A program made the position numbers and the translations under genes. A stretch of DNA of 64,000 nucleotides from Amycolatopsis decaplanina DSM 44594 (lineage in GTDB: Bacteria > Actinomycetota > Actinomycetes > Mycobacteriales > Pseudonocardiaceae), in assembly GCF_000342005.1 (NCBI RefSeq), contig NZ_AOHO01000085.1, positions 62,001 to 126,000 on the forward strand, read 5' to 3'. The notes beneath the pieces were generated by a model. That model was given only the letters and a program-made list of their open reading frames with translations. It searched no databases and was not told the DNA's origin. Below are positions 27,214-36,068 of this stretch, piece by piece (position 1 is the first letter of the stretch; each line of letters opens with the position of its first letter).

Positions 27214-28029
27214 ATGCCACAGCAGGAAGCCGCTGTCACCGTGGCGAACGGCGCGTTCGCCGCGCCCGAACCCGCCGGGGTCAAATCGGCCAGGCGGGCG
27301 ATCGACCTCATCGAGACCTTCGCCGCGAACGATGTGTGGCTTTCACTGTCGGACCTTCACGCGCGGACCGGTTTCCCCAGGTCGAGCCTCCACGGGCTGC
27401 TCCGCACCCTGCTCGAAGCCGGCTGGCTGGAGGTGGACACCAACACCGCCCGCTACCGCCTCGGCGTCCGCGCGCTGATCTGTGGCACCGCCTATCTGGA
27501 CCGCGACCCGGTCGTCCCGTACGCGACCGAGGCACTGGAGCGGATCCGGGAGAAGACCGGCTTCACCGCGCATTTCGCGCGCCGCGAGGGCACCGACGTC
27601 GTCTACCTGGAGACACGCGAATCACGGCATTCGACGCATCTCGTGTCCCGTGTCGGCCGCACGCTGCCCACCCACGCGACCGCGCTGGGGAAGGCTTTAC
27701 TGGCCGAACTGACGCACGACGAGATCGACGGGCTCCTGACCGGAGAGCTGTCGGCGCTCACCCCGAACACCATCACCACCGTCGAGGCGCTGCACGCCGA
27801 ATGCGCGAAGACCCGCGAACGCGGCTATGCGGCGGAAATCGAGGAAGGCAGCCTCGGCGTCCGGTGCGTCGCGGCCGTGATCCCGTACCGCATCCCCGGC
27901 ACGGACGCGATCAGTTGCTCCATGCCGATCACCGAAGTCACCGATGCCGACGCCCGGCGCGTCGGCGAGCTTCTCGCCGAAATCACCGCGGAACTCGGCC
28001 AGCAACTGCGCCGCGCCGGCATCCGCTGA
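27214..28029 (+). CDS. IclR-family transcriptional regulator of the uronate locus
   Basis: About 271 residues. The N-terminal winged helix (residues ~20-85: SARRAIDLIETFAANDVWLS, SDLHARTGFPRSSLHGLLRT) and C-terminal effector domain (~95-265: FARREGTDVVYLETRE, RTLPTHATALGKALLAEL, SLGVRCVAAVIPY) are standard IclR. ATG 27214 follows GGAGGAG by 5 nt; the frame is open upstream but that stretch holds the operators. It lies divergent from the symporter and 36 bp before uronate dehydrogenase, so it likely controls both transcripts. The effector is probably a uronate or an intermediate, by context only. Confidence 0.93.
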   Translation: MPQQEAAVTVANGAFAAPEPAGVKSARRAIDLIETFAANDVWLSLSDLHARTGFPRSSLHGLLRTLLEAGWLEVDTNTARYRLGVRALICGTAYLDRDPVVPYATEALERIREKTGFTAHFARREGTDVVYLETRESRHSTHLVSRVGRTLPTHATALGKALLAELTHDEIDGLLTGELSALTPNTITTVEALHAECAKTRERGYAAEIEEGSLGVRCVAAVIPYRIPGTDAISCSMPITEVTDADARRVGELLAEITAELGQQLRRAGIR

Positions 28030-28065
28030 CCATCCCGTACTTCTGTTCACTGACAAGGGGTTCAC

Positions 28066-28890
28066 ATGGCAGACCAGCGCGTCCTGATCACCGGCTCGGC
28101 GGGCATCGTCGGCACCCTGATGCGGTCGCGGCTTCGCCGTTCCGGCCGGGTACTGCGGCTGCTCGACCTGGCCGCGCAGCCCGAAGCCGCGGGAGGCGAG
28201 GACGTCGAACTGATCACCGCTTCGGTGACCGACCCGGAGGCGATGGCGGAGGCTTGCACCGGCGTCGACGCGGTGATCCACCTCGGCGGGCACAGCCGCG
28301 AGAACTCGTGGGAAGCCACCCTCGACGTCAACATCAACGGCACCCACACCGTCCTCGAAGCCGCGCGTGCCGCCGGAGTGCCGCGCGTGATCCTGGCTTC
28401 CAGCAACCACTCCGTAGGCTTCCGCCGCAACGACGAGGCAGGCGAGAACGGCCTCCCCGCCGACTCCACGCCCCGGCCCGACACCTACTACGGCGTCAGC
28501 AAGGCGGCCATCGAAGCACTCGGCAGCCTGTACCACTCGCGCTTCGGCATGGACGTGATCGTCATCCGGATCGGCTCCTGCTTCGAAAGCCCGCTCGTCC
28601 TCGGCCCGCGCGGCCTGACGACCTGGCTCTCCCCCGACGACGGCGCCCGCCTGTTCGAGGCCTGCCTGAGCTACCCCTCCCCCGGCTACCGGCTGATCTG
28701 GGGCGTCTCGGACAACACGCGCCGGATCTACTCGCTCGCCGAAGCCGAGGAACTGGGCTACAAGTCGCTCGACAACGCCGAGACCTACGCCGACCAGCTC
28801 GCGGACAAACCCGCGCCGACCGGGGTGGCGGCGGAGTACGTCGGCGGGCCGTTCTGCACCGCACCGCTGGGGGCGCACAACCCGCTCTGA
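28066..28890 (+). CDS. udh: Uronate dehydrogenase
   Basis: About 274 residues, short-chain (extended) NAD-dependent epimerase/dehydratase fold. The Rossmann motif is LITGSAGIVGTLM. Further marks are VIHLGGHSRENSW, ILASSNHSVGFRR, and the catalytic YGVSK within DTYYGVSKAAIEALG. The HSRENSW and SNHSVGF segments are characteristic of uronate dehydrogenase, which oxidises D-glucuronate or D-galacturonate to the aldaro-lactone with NAD. The product hydrolyses to glucarate or galactarate, the input for gudD on the other strand. ATG 28066 has AAGGGG 7-8 nt upstream and follows the iclR gene by 36 bp, so the two are probably cotranscribed. Confidence 0.9.
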   Translation: MADQRVLITGSAGIVGTLMRSRLRRSGRVLRLLDLAAQPEAAGGEDVELITASVTDPEAMAEACTGVDAVIHLGGHSRENSWEATLDVNINGTHTVLEAARAAGVPRVILASSNHSVGFRRNDEAGENGLPADSTPRPDTYYGVSKAAIEALGSLYHSRFGMDVIVIRIGSCFESPLVLGPRGLTTWLSPDDGARLFEACLSYPSPGYRLIWGVSDNTRRIYSLAEAEELGYKSLDNAETYADQLADKPAPTGVAAEYVGGPFCTAPLGAHNPL

Positions 28891-28902
28891 GATCATCGTC
28901 CG

Positions 28903-29202
28903 GTGAGGAAGGACGTTCGGCAACGACTCGTCGCGGATCGGCGGGAGTTGGTGGCGAGCCTTGAGGATCTTCTGTTCCGCCACGACCCGATCGGCATCGG
29001 CTTCGGGGACGACACCGACGAATACCAGCCCGAAGCCGAATCGATCGCCCTGCGTCTCCCCGAAGCCGTATCGGAGCTCGACCTTCAACGGATCGTCCAC
29101 GAAGAGTTCGTCCGTTGGTTCGACGCTGACATCGCGGGCACCGCCGACCGTTTCGTCACGATCGCGCGAGAGATCTGGCGAACCGGTTTCTTTGATCGGT
29201 AA
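28903..29202 (+). CDS. Small protein of unknown function (99 aa)
   Basis: 99 residues from GTG 28903, 12 bp after the udh stop. It is acidic and predicted mostly helical, with a central DPIGIGFGDDTDEYQPEAES segment and a helical C-terminus (LDLQRIVHEEFVRWFD). The DPIG...DEY...E pattern recalls DUF1871-type proteins, which are often found alone or near toxin-like genes, but this is a weak resemblance. It may be cotranscribed with udh by position. There is no membrane or DNA-binding motif. Confidence 0.6.
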   Translation: MRKDVRQRLVADRRELVASLEDLLFRHDPIGIGFGDDTDEYQPEAESIALRLPEAVSELDLQRIVHEEFVRWFDADIAGTADRFVTIAREIWRTGFFDR

Positions 29203-29230
29203 CACAAGCTGTCGCGGTGACGTTGGGTGA

Positions 29231-29279
29231 GGGGTGTGTGGAGACAGAGACGTTGAGTGTCCCTATTTCCACACACCCC
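29231..29279. terminator. Inverted repeat downstream of the 99-aa gene
   Basis: 12-bp perfect arms GGGGTGTGTGGA (29231-29242) and TCCACACACCCC (29268-29279) around 25 nt. It begins 28 bp after the stop of the 99-aa gene and marks the edge of the uronate locus. Its sequence is unrelated to the palindrome classes seen elsewhere. Confidence 0.5.
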
Positions 29280-29348
29280 AAGTCGTCGCCGGGGACGGAC
29301 AGCAGGCCACCGCCCGCGCGACCCGTCGGTCACCGCGGAGGTCGTCCT

Positions 29349-29414
29349 CAGCCTGACCGTCAGTCCGGTCCGCCGGGCCAGCTCGCCGATCGAGTACCGG
29401 GGGTCGTCGTCCAT
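29349..29414 (-). pseudogene. Remnant of a MerR-family regulator (N-terminal fragment)
   Basis: From ATG 29414 on the minus strand the first ~22 codons read like a MerR N-terminus, with YSIGELARRTGLTVRL forming helix-turn-helix one and two. Where the wing (normally ...RFYSDRGL..) should follow, the frame changes to an unrelated arginine-rich stretch and no MerR continuation is seen in any frame. The fragment ends about 70 bp from the inverted repeat at 29231-29279. It looks like a gene truncated by deletion. Apart from this, 29203-29562 (360 bp) holds no gene I can support. Confidence 0.45.
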
Positions 29415-29562
29415 GCCGCACACCCTCGCACCTCCCCTCGGGGGAGATACAAGGTGGAATACCGGTTGATCGAACTGATGAGGCCGTGCCACGCTGCCGA
29501 CAGCCGTGGGCAGCCGGTCCGTGGCCATCTCATCGGGATCGCTGCTGCCGCAGGAGTTCCAC

Positions 29563-30432
29563 TTGACCGTCGAAACAACTCCGGTGATCGATGCCGCCTT
29601 GGCGAGGCGTCTGATCGATACGCAGTTCCCGCGGTGGGCCGGGTTGCCGCTGCGTCCACACTCCCCGGCAGGCTCGGACCACGTGATCTACCGGCTGGGT
29701 GAGGAGCTGTCCGTTCGGCTGCCTCGCCACGACGGGGCGATCGAACAGGCGAGCAAGGAAGCCGAGTGGTTGCCCAAGCTTGCTCCGCACCTGCCGCTGG
29801 CCGTGCCCGTGGTGGTCGAGGTGGGCGAACCGGACTTCGACTATCCGTGGCCATGGGCGGTATCGCGCTGGCTGGACGGCGAAGTGGCGACCGTCGACGC
29901 CTTGTCCGGCTCTCACGAGGCCGCCGGTGTGCTGGCCGAGTTCCTGAGCGCACTCCATCGGTTCGACGCCGCAGCGGCCGACGAGCTCGTCGGCAGGCCG
30001 CTGGCCGCACGGGACGCGGCGACGCGCTCCGCCATCGCGAAAGTCGGTGACACGTTCGACGCGGCGGCGATGGCCGAGCTCTGGGACTCGGCCCTCGCCG
30101 CTCCGGATCGGGACGGCCCGCCGGTCTGGTTCCACGGCGATTTCCACACCGGCAACCTGCTGATGACCGGCGGCCGCCTCAGTGCGGTCATCGACTTCGG
30201 TGAGTTCGCCATGGGCGATCCGGCCCGCGACCTGATGATCGCCTTCACCCTCATGTCGGCCGAGACGCGTGCGACCTTCCGCGCCGCGCTCGATGTCGAC
30301 GACGCCACCTGGACTCGCGGTCGCGGCTGGGCACTCGCCACCGGCCTGAACGCCTACGTCACCTACGCCGCGCACAACCCCCTCGTCGCCGCGCAGACCA
30401 CTCGCCAGATCACCCATGCCCTCGCCGGCTGA
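29563..30432 (+). CDS. Aminoglycoside phosphotransferase-family kinase
   Basis: About 289 residues, APH/choline-kinase fold. N-lobe SPAGSDHVIYRLGEELSVRL is followed by the Brenner-type catalytic loop VWFHGDFHTGNLL (catalytic Asp in HGDFHTGN) and the metal-binding VIDFGEFAMGDPARDL. It phosphorylates a small hydroxylated compound with ATP. Members without a known resistance role are common, so resistance should not be assumed. TTG 29563 is preferred because AGGAG lies 6-7 nt before it and the family core begins soon after; an upstream ATG at 29506 adds an unrelated tail. It is convergent with the cyclophilin gene, 12 bp apart. Confidence 0.88.
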   Translation: MTVETTPVIDAALARRLIDTQFPRWAGLPLRPHSPAGSDHVIYRLGEELSVRLPRHDGAIEQASKEAEWLPKLAPHLPLAVPVVVEVGEPDFDYPWPWAVSRWLDGEVATVDALSGSHEAAGVLAEFLSALHRFDAAAADELVGRPLAARDAATRSAIAKVGDTFDAAAMAELWDSALAAPDRDGPPVWFHGDFHTGNLLMTGGRLSAVIDFGEFAMGDPARDLMIAFTLMSAETRATFRAALDVDDATWTRGRGWALATGLNAYVTYAAHNPLVAAQTTRQITHALAG

Positions 30433-30444
30433 ACAGCGTTCGGC

Positions 30445-31401
30445 TCAGCCCACCGCGATCGACTGGAACTTCACCTCGATCCGCGGCGGCCCCGTCCCGT
30501 CACCGGGACCGTTCGAGTCGTCCACCCCACCGCGCGCGACCTTGTCCAGTGTCTGCAGGCCCGCGTCCGAGATGCTCCCGAACACCGTGTACTCCGGCGG
30601 CAGTTCCGCCTCACCGAAGACCATGAAGAACTGGCTGCCGCCCGAGTCCGGGTTCTGGGTCTTCGCCATGGCGAGGATCCCGCGGCCGTACCTGAGTTCG
30701 GGGAAGATCTCGTCCGGGATCGTGTAGCCCGGTCCGCCCATGCCGGTGCCCTGCGGGTCGCCGCACTGGAGCATCTGCAGTCCCGTGACGCCGAGCCGGT
30801 GACACGACGTGCCGTCGAAGTAGCCCTGCTGCGCCAGCGAGAGAAAGTTCGCCACGGTGCACGGCGCGAGCGCGCGGTCCAGCGTCAGCCCGATGTCGCC
30901 CGCGGTCGTCTTGACCGTCACCTCCGACGTGCCGGACGCCGGAGTCGGTCCCGCCGCCGGCGGATCCACCTTCTTCGCCGCTTCCTTCGAGGTGTCCGCC
31001 GGGTAGGCGCAGTTCGTCGGATCCGCCAACGGCGTGCTGCGCTTCGGCGTCGGAAGCCGGCCCGTCGGGATGTTCACCGGGCTCTGCGTCGCCGTGTCGT
31101 CGGAACTGGACATCGGCGCCGAGGAGGACGAAGGCGACGCGACCGCGCTCTTGCCCTTCGAGTCCGACAGGAAGAACCCCGGCGCCACGAAGCCGAGGAT
31201 CGCCACGACGGCGACCACCACGACGAGTCCCAGCACACCGAGCCCGATCCAGAGTGCCGTCTTGTTCGACGGTGGCGGCTGCTGTGGCGCGCCGTACCAG
31301 CCTTGTTGCTGGTACGGCTGCTGCGGATAGGGCTGCTGATACTGCCCCTGCGGAGCGGGCGGCTGACCTTCGGGCTCGCCCGGCTGCGGCGGCTGGGACA
31401 T
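30445..31401 (-). CDS. Membrane-anchored cyclophilin-type peptidyl-prolyl isomerase
   Basis: About 318 residues. A low-complexity Pro/Gln/Tyr-rich cytoplasmic N-terminus (residues 1-50, repeated QQPYPQQPYQQQ) precedes one membrane helix (~55-80: IGLGVLGLVVVVAVVAILGF), a Ser/Pro linker and an extracytoplasmic cyclophilin domain (~165-318). The domain shows TVKTTAGDIGLTLDRALAP, HRLGVTGLQMLQCGDPQGTG and GSQFFMVFGEAELPP. It catalyses proline isomerisation in exported proteins. The usual QGGD of active cyclophilins reads LQCGDPQGTG, still compatible with activity. ATG 31401 has AGGAG 6 nt upstream. Confidence 0.9.
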   Translation of the reverse strand: MSQPPQPGEPEGQPPAPQGQYQQPYPQQPYQQQGWYGAPQQPPPSNKTALWIGLGVLGLVVVVAVVAILGFVAPGFFLSDSKGKSAVASPSSSSAPMSSSDDTATQSPVNIPTGRLPTPKRSTPLADPTNCAYPADTSKEAAKKVDPPAAGPTPASGTSEVTVKTTAGDIGLTLDRALAPCTVANFLSLAQQGYFDGTSCHRLGVTGLQMLQCGDPQGTGMGGPGYTIPDEIFPELRYGRGILAMAKTQNPDSGGSQFFMVFGEAELPPEYTVFGSISDAGLQTLDKVARGGVDDSNGPGDGTGPPRIEVKFQSIAVG

Positions 31402-31461
31402 CGGTGCTCCTGTCATCCGGAGGAAGTACAGGAACACTCTCGCGTATCACCACTCACGACG

Positions 31462-33753
31462 TCACGGCATCCCCCACGGCGTGCCGTCCCCGTTCGCCGG
31501 GACGGGCCGGACCTCGAGGTCGGGCCGGTCGCCCGCGCGGTGCACGACAGCCTCTTCCCCACGCCGCAGGTCGATCCGGACGTCTCCGTTCGGCAGCCGC
31601 CGCCAGCGCTTCGGCCTGCCCCACCGGTCGCGGACGGTCAGCTCCCCCTCCAGGTCCGTCCGCAGCACGCACGGCGCCCCCGCCTCGCTGGTGACCTTGA
31701 CCCAGCGCGTCTTCCCGCCCTGCCGGGAGGCGCTGAGCAGGAAGGCGCCCTCCGTGCGGAAGTCGCGCAGCGCGGCATCCGCCCATTCGGCGGGCACGGC
31801 CGGGAACAGCCGGATGACCCCGCCCCAGCTCTGCACGAGCATGTCGTGCAGCGACTGCGCGGCCGAGAGCGGCGTCTCGATCACCGGACCGGATTCCTTG
31901 TACATCGTGTTCGGCTGGATGTAGCGCCGCTGCAGTTCTCCGAGATAGAACTCCGCCTTCTCGCCGCGCAGCATCTGCGCCGAAATCGAAGCGGCGCCGG
32001 TGAACGTATAGCCCTGCAACGCGCCCTCGAAGCCCACCCAGTGATCGAGCGAGGTCTCGATGATCCGGCGGTGCTCCGGGCGCTCCCAGGTGATCTCGTA
32101 CAGCGGGTAGATCTGCAGCAGATGCGAGTAGTGCCGATGCGATTTCGCGAACGGCACGCCCGCGCCGATCATGTAACCGTTGGCGTCGGCCGGATACGGG
32201 ACCAGCGTGGCCAGTACCTCCCGCCACCGCCGCGCGAGCGGGTCGTCGACGCGCAGTTCCGCCGCCGACTCCAGCAGAGTCTTGCAGCCCCAGCGGAGCA
32301 GCGAGAGGTCGTAGTTGCAGTCGGGCGCGTTGACGCCGTACTCCGGGGAGAACGTCGCCGGAAGGTGCAGCTTCCCGTCCGGCCCGGGCGTCAGGAAGTG
32401 GAGGTAGTAGTTGATCGCCTTGCGCAGCAGAGGGAACAGGGTGTCGCGCAGAAGGCGCCGATCCATCGTGTGCCGATAGGACAGCCAGACGTTGTGCAGC
32501 GCCCAGGTGAGATTGCCGACCTCCGGCGTCGGCGTCTCCTTGCCGGGGACGCCGACCGGGAACCCGGAGTTCGTCCCGAACGCGCCGTTGAGCAGGTTCA
32601 TGTCGGTCGTGCGCGGGATGCCCGCCGAATCGTGCTGGTACGGCTCGGCGACCTGGCTCGTCAGGTTCGCCCGGTACTTGCCGAGAGCATGACTGACAGC
32701 GTCCAGTTCGAGGTGGTTGGACCCGTGGACGATCCAGTACTCGAGCTGGACGTTGAGGTTCCACCACGTCGCGGGCCACGGGGTCGGTTCCAGCCACGGT
32801 CCGCAGGTCGCCATCACCGGCGCTTCCCGGCGCGCCGCGGAAGCGATCTTGTACAGCTGGATCCAGTAGAAGCTCTGCAGCCGGGTGTCCGGAATGGACA
32901 GGAAACCGTGCCGGTAGTAGTCGTGCCACCAGCGACGATGTTCGGCGGTCAACGCGGAGAACGGCTCGGCCCGGCGGACCGCCTTCAGCGCTTCTCGCGC
33001 GGCCGTTCTCTTCGGATACGACCATGCCACGGAGGTGTACAGCGTCCGCTTCGATCCCCGGGTGACCTCGCGCCACGCCGTGACGTGCTCGCCGCCCGCC
33101 AGCAGGCTCTGCACGGAAAGCCTGCTGTCACCGCTGCTTTCCAGGCTCGCGGGCGGGTTGGCGACGTACCCGGCGGGCGGCGGCTTCCCGAACTTCGGAT
33201 CCGTTCTCGGGCTCACCGCCTCCGCCGGATGGAAGATCCACTCGAAGCCGCGCTCCCCCTCGGTCGGCTCGACCTCGACGGCCAGCAGCGGCTGTCCGGT
33301 GTGGACGATCGCCCGCAGCGAGAGGCTGCCCGCGGCCGTGGTGATCGTGCCCCGGAGTTCGGCGTTCCAGAGGTCCATCCGCCAGTCGATCCCGGTGATG
33401 GCGCCGACCGGTTCGAGGGTGAAATGCCCGATCGGCAACCGCGCGAGCCCGAACAGGGACCCGAACTCGGGCCGATGATCCTGCACCTCGCTGTGCTGGA
33501 CGTTGAACCGGACGGCGTTCCGGCCGGGCTCGGCGTAGATGCCCGAGCCGAGGAATCCGTTGCCCAGGAAGGGGCCTTCGTACCAAGTCTTCGGCATGCG
33601 GCGCCAGATCAGGTCGGCCGTGCCGAGGAAGCCGGGCCAGTCGAGGCCGTCGAGCGCGAAGTCGTTCTCCACCGCCGACGCGGACGGCGCGAATCCGGCC
33701 GCCGCCACGCCCGCCAACGCCCCTCCCAGCACCGTCCTGCGAGTGATGTCCAT
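31462..33753 (-). CDS. GH95-like glycoside hydrolase, Tat-exported (copy 2)
   Basis: 763 residues. A twin-arginine signal (ITRRTVLGGALAG) precedes an N-terminal beta-domain (~40-270; EGPFLGNGFLGSG, VRFNVQHSEVQDHRPEFG) and an (alpha/alpha)6 barrel (~290-640) with WWNLNVQLEYWIVHGSNH, SPEYGVNAPDCNYDLSLLRW and SHRHYSHLLQIYPLYE, then a C-terminal beta-domain. The NLN and SPEY motifs match those of GH95 alpha-L-fucosidase/galactosidase enzymes, though the distal barrel motif (GYTFTGAAS) departs from the family's usual form. It would trim alpha-fucosyl or related residues outside the cell. It is paralogous to the upstream gene, equal in length, and starts 3 bp after it ends. Confidence 0.8.
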   Translation of the reverse strand: MDITRRTVLGGALAGVAAAGFAPSASAVENDFALDGLDWPGFLGTADLIWRRMPKTWYEGPFLGNGFLGSGIYAEPGRNAVRFNVQHSEVQDHRPEFGSLFGLARLPIGHFTLEPVGAITGIDWRMDLWNAELRGTITTAAGSLSLRAIVHTGQPLLAVEVEPTEGERGFEWIFHPAEAVSPRTDPKFGKPPPAGYVANPPASLESSGDSRLSVQSLLAGGEHVTAWREVTRGSKRTLYTSVAWSYPKRTAAREALKAVRRAEPFSALTAEHRRWWHDYYRHGFLSIPDTRLQSFYWIQLYKIASAARREAPVMATCGPWLEPTPWPATWWNLNVQLEYWIVHGSNHLELDAVSHALGKYRANLTSQVAEPYQHDSAGIPRTTDMNLLNGAFGTNSGFPVGVPGKETPTPEVGNLTWALHNVWLSYRHTMDRRLLRDTLFPLLRKAINYYLHFLTPGPDGKLHLPATFSPEYGVNAPDCNYDLSLLRWGCKTLLESAAELRVDDPLARRWREVLATLVPYPADANGYMIGAGVPFAKSHRHYSHLLQIYPLYEITWERPEHRRIIETSLDHWVGFEGALQGYTFTGAASISAQMLRGEKAEFYLGELQRRYIQPNTMYKESGPVIETPLSAAQSLHDMLVQSWGGVIRLFPAVPAEWADAALRDFRTEGAFLLSASRQGGKTRWVKVTSEAGAPCVLRTDLEGELTVRDRWGRPKRWRRLPNGDVRIDLRRGEEAVVHRAGDRPDLEVRPVPANGDGTPWGMP

Positions 33754-33756
33754 CCT

Positions 33757-36048
33757 TCAGCCCTCCTGGTCGAGTCCCCACGCCGGAGTTTCACGGTCAC
33801 CGGGGACGTCCCATGGCTCCAGTGCCGGACGCGCGCCGCGTCGCGCGACGACGGCCGTCCCGCCGCGGCCGAGCGGGATCGAGATCGTGCCGGGACCCGC
33901 TTGCCGCCAGGGAAGCCGCCGTCCACGCGCGTCACGGACCTCGATGTCACCGGGAATCCCGTGTCGCAGTGTGAGCGGCTCCCCCGCTTCGCTGTGGACG
34001 CGGATCCATTCGGTCGCACCGTTCCGGCGGGAAGCGCCCACGAGGAAGGCGCCCTCCGCGCGCAGGTCATCGAAGGACGCGTCCTGCCACGTCGACGAGA
34101 CCGACGGGAAGACCTTGAGAACACCGTGATCACCTTGCAAGATCATGTCCACAATGGACTGCGCGGCGGTGATGGGGCTCTCGATCGCGAGGTTCGCGCC
34201 TTCGCGGTACATCGTGTTCGGCGTCAGCTGCGTGTCTGCCACGACGGTTCCGTCGAGGAATACTTTCAGGTAGCGCAGGGCTTCCTCGGGCGCCTCCATC
34301 ACGGAACTCATCGACGACGCCGCCGCGAAGCTGTAGCCGTGCCATTTCTCCTGGGCACTGGACCAATGCGCGAAGGTTCGGCGCATGATGTCCCGGTCGC
34401 CGGGACGATCCCAGAGCTTCTCCCGCAACGGATAGAGCCAGAGCAGATGCGAGAAGTGCCGATGTGATTCGGCCAAGGGGACACCATCACCGATCAGTAC
34501 GCCCTGGGCGGGATCCTGGTGGTACGGCACCAGTTTCTCGCCGATCTCCCGCCACGCCGGCACCCGAGGATCGTCGATCCGCAGCTTGGCCGCCGATTCG
34601 ACGAGGGTGCGCGCGGCCCAGCGGATCAACGACAGGTCGTAGGTGCAGTCGGCTGCGTCGGCGTACTCGGGTGACCTGGTCATCGGCAGGTGCAGGGCAC
34701 CGTCCGGGCCGGCGGCGAGGAAGTGCCGGTAGTAGTTGAGCGCCTTGGCCAGCGTCGGATACAGGACGTCGCGCAGGACGCGGACGTCCATGCTGTGCCG
34801 GTACGCGAGCCAGACGTTGTGCAGGCCCCAGATCAGGTTGCCGGTCTGGTCGTTCTTGGTGGCGGGTCCGGGGATCCCGACCGCGCGGGTGCCGCCGGGT
34901 CGCAGCCGCCAGTCCCCCGGATGTGAAAGCGCGTACGTGTCGCCGTCCCGGTACGCGGGAGGCACCGAGAGTTCGAGGTTGGCGTGGTCGCGGCGGAAGG
35001 TCGCGGTGACGGCGTCGAGTTCGGGATGGTTGCTGCCGTTGACGATCGGGTACGTGACCTGGACGTTGAGGTTCCACCACACCGCCGTCCAGCTGTTGCC
35101 GACCTCCGGGAACCACGGCCCCCATTCGGCGACGACCGGGCCGCCTCTGCGGGTGGCACAGGCGGTCTTGTACAGCTGGATCCAGTAGAACCGCTGGATC
35201 CGTTTGTCCGGAACGGACACGAAACTGCGCCGGTAGAAGGCGTTCCACCAGCGCCGATGGCCGGCGACGAGCACGTCCGGGTTCGCCGCCGACGCTCGAT
35301 CGACCCTGGTGATCGCCTCCGCGGTGTGCGTCGGCTCGGGGAACCCGTACGCGACCGTCGCCGCCAGAAGCCGTCGTGTGCCGATGGTCCGCTCACGCCA
35401 CGCCGTCGTGTACCCGCCGCCCGCGTAGAGCGGCTGCTCGCAGTACCGGACCCCGCCCGCGCCCGCCAGTTTCGGATCGGGATTGGCCGTGTACTCGGGC
35501 GGCTTGCGGATCGTCCGGGTGGTCGCCGACTTGAGCGGCGTGAACCCCCAATCCGCGGACGCCTCCCCGGTGAGCGAGACGAGGAGGAGGTCCTGGTCGT
35601 TGTGGACCAGCGCGGAGAACCGCACCGAACCCCGCGTGGTGGTGATCGTGCCGCCGAGTTCGGCGTTGTACAGGTCGAGGCGCCAGTCCACCGCCGTGAT
35701 CGCGCCCTCGAAGGCGAGGGTGAGGTAGCCGATCGGGAGCCGCGAGTACCCGATGCCCGCTTCCCACTGCCCGCGCTGGTCCTGGACCTGGGAATGGCTG
35801 AGCATCACCTTGAGGACGTTCGGCTGCGCCCCCGCGTAGAACTGGACGCCGAGAAAGCCGTTGGCGAGGAACGGCCCCTCCTGCCAACCCTTGGGCATGC
35901 GCTTCCAGACCATGCGGGCGTCGTCGACCGCCCTCCGGTGGACGTCACCGGAGGCCTGCGCCGGAGCGACCCCTTGCGCCCACAGGCCACCTAGCGCGGC
36001 GGTCCCCGCGGCAGCCTTCAGCATCGATCGCCTGGACAGCCCGCCCAT
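33757..36048 (-). CDS. GH95-like glycoside hydrolase, Tat-exported (copy 1)
   Basis: 763 residues with a twin-arginine signal (LSRRSMLKAAAGTAALGGLW). The domain order matches its neighbour: N-terminal beta-domain (EGPFLANGFLGVQFYAG, VMLSHSQVQDQRGQWE), helical barrel with WWNLNVQVTYPIVNGSNH, SPEYADAADCTYDLSLIRW and SHRHFSHLLWLYPL, then a beta-domain (RDARGRRLPWRQAG). The two copies clearly arose by tandem duplication and have diverged widely, so they may hold different linkage specificities. ATG 36048 has GGAGG 5-6 nt upstream. It is the first gene of a two-gene operon; the inverted repeat CTACG-N5-CGTAG at 36069 lies just ahead of the start and may be its operator. Confidence 0.8.
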   Translation of the reverse strand: MGGLSRRSMLKAAAGTAALGGLWAQGVAPAQASGDVHRRAVDDARMVWKRMPKGWQEGPFLANGFLGVQFYAGAQPNVLKVMLSHSQVQDQRGQWEAGIGYSRLPIGYLTLAFEGAITAVDWRLDLYNAELGGTITTTRGSVRFSALVHNDQDLLLVSLTGEASADWGFTPLKSATTRTIRKPPEYTANPDPKLAGAGGVRYCEQPLYAGGGYTTAWRERTIGTRRLLAATVAYGFPEPTHTAEAITRVDRASAANPDVLVAGHRRWWNAFYRRSFVSVPDKRIQRFYWIQLYKTACATRRGGPVVAEWGPWFPEVGNSWTAVWWNLNVQVTYPIVNGSNHPELDAVTATFRRDHANLELSVPPAYRDGDTYALSHPGDWRLRPGGTRAVGIPGPATKNDQTGNLIWGLHNVWLAYRHSMDVRVLRDVLYPTLAKALNYYRHFLAAGPDGALHLPMTRSPEYADAADCTYDLSLIRWAARTLVESAAKLRIDDPRVPAWREIGEKLVPYHQDPAQGVLIGDGVPLAESHRHFSHLLWLYPLREKLWDRPGDRDIMRRTFAHWSSAQEKWHGYSFAAASSMSSVMEAPEEALRYLKVFLDGTVVADTQLTPNTMYREGANLAIESPITAAQSIVDMILQGDHGVLKVFPSVSSTWQDASFDDLRAEGAFLVGASRRNGATEWIRVHSEAGEPLTLRHGIPGDIEVRDARGRRLPWRQAGPGTISIPLGRGGTAVVARRGARPALEPWDVPGDRETPAWGLDQEG

Positions 36049-36068
36049 GGGTCGCCTCCAGATTCATA

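Noticed and set aside
29563..30432. An antibiotic-resistance aminoglycoside kinase
   Set aside because: The fold is clear but such kinases act on many small molecules; nothing nearby points to an aminoglycoside.
30428..30451. A GGCTGA...TCAGCC inverted repeat between the phosphotransferase and cyclophilin stops
   Set aside because: Arms are only 6 bp and overlap coding ends; too weak to call a terminator.
30799..34467. A 1,222-codon plus-strand frame opposite the cyclophilin and GH95-like genes
   Set aside because: Arg/Pro/Gly-rich shadow; the minus strand has signal peptides and conserved motifs throughout.
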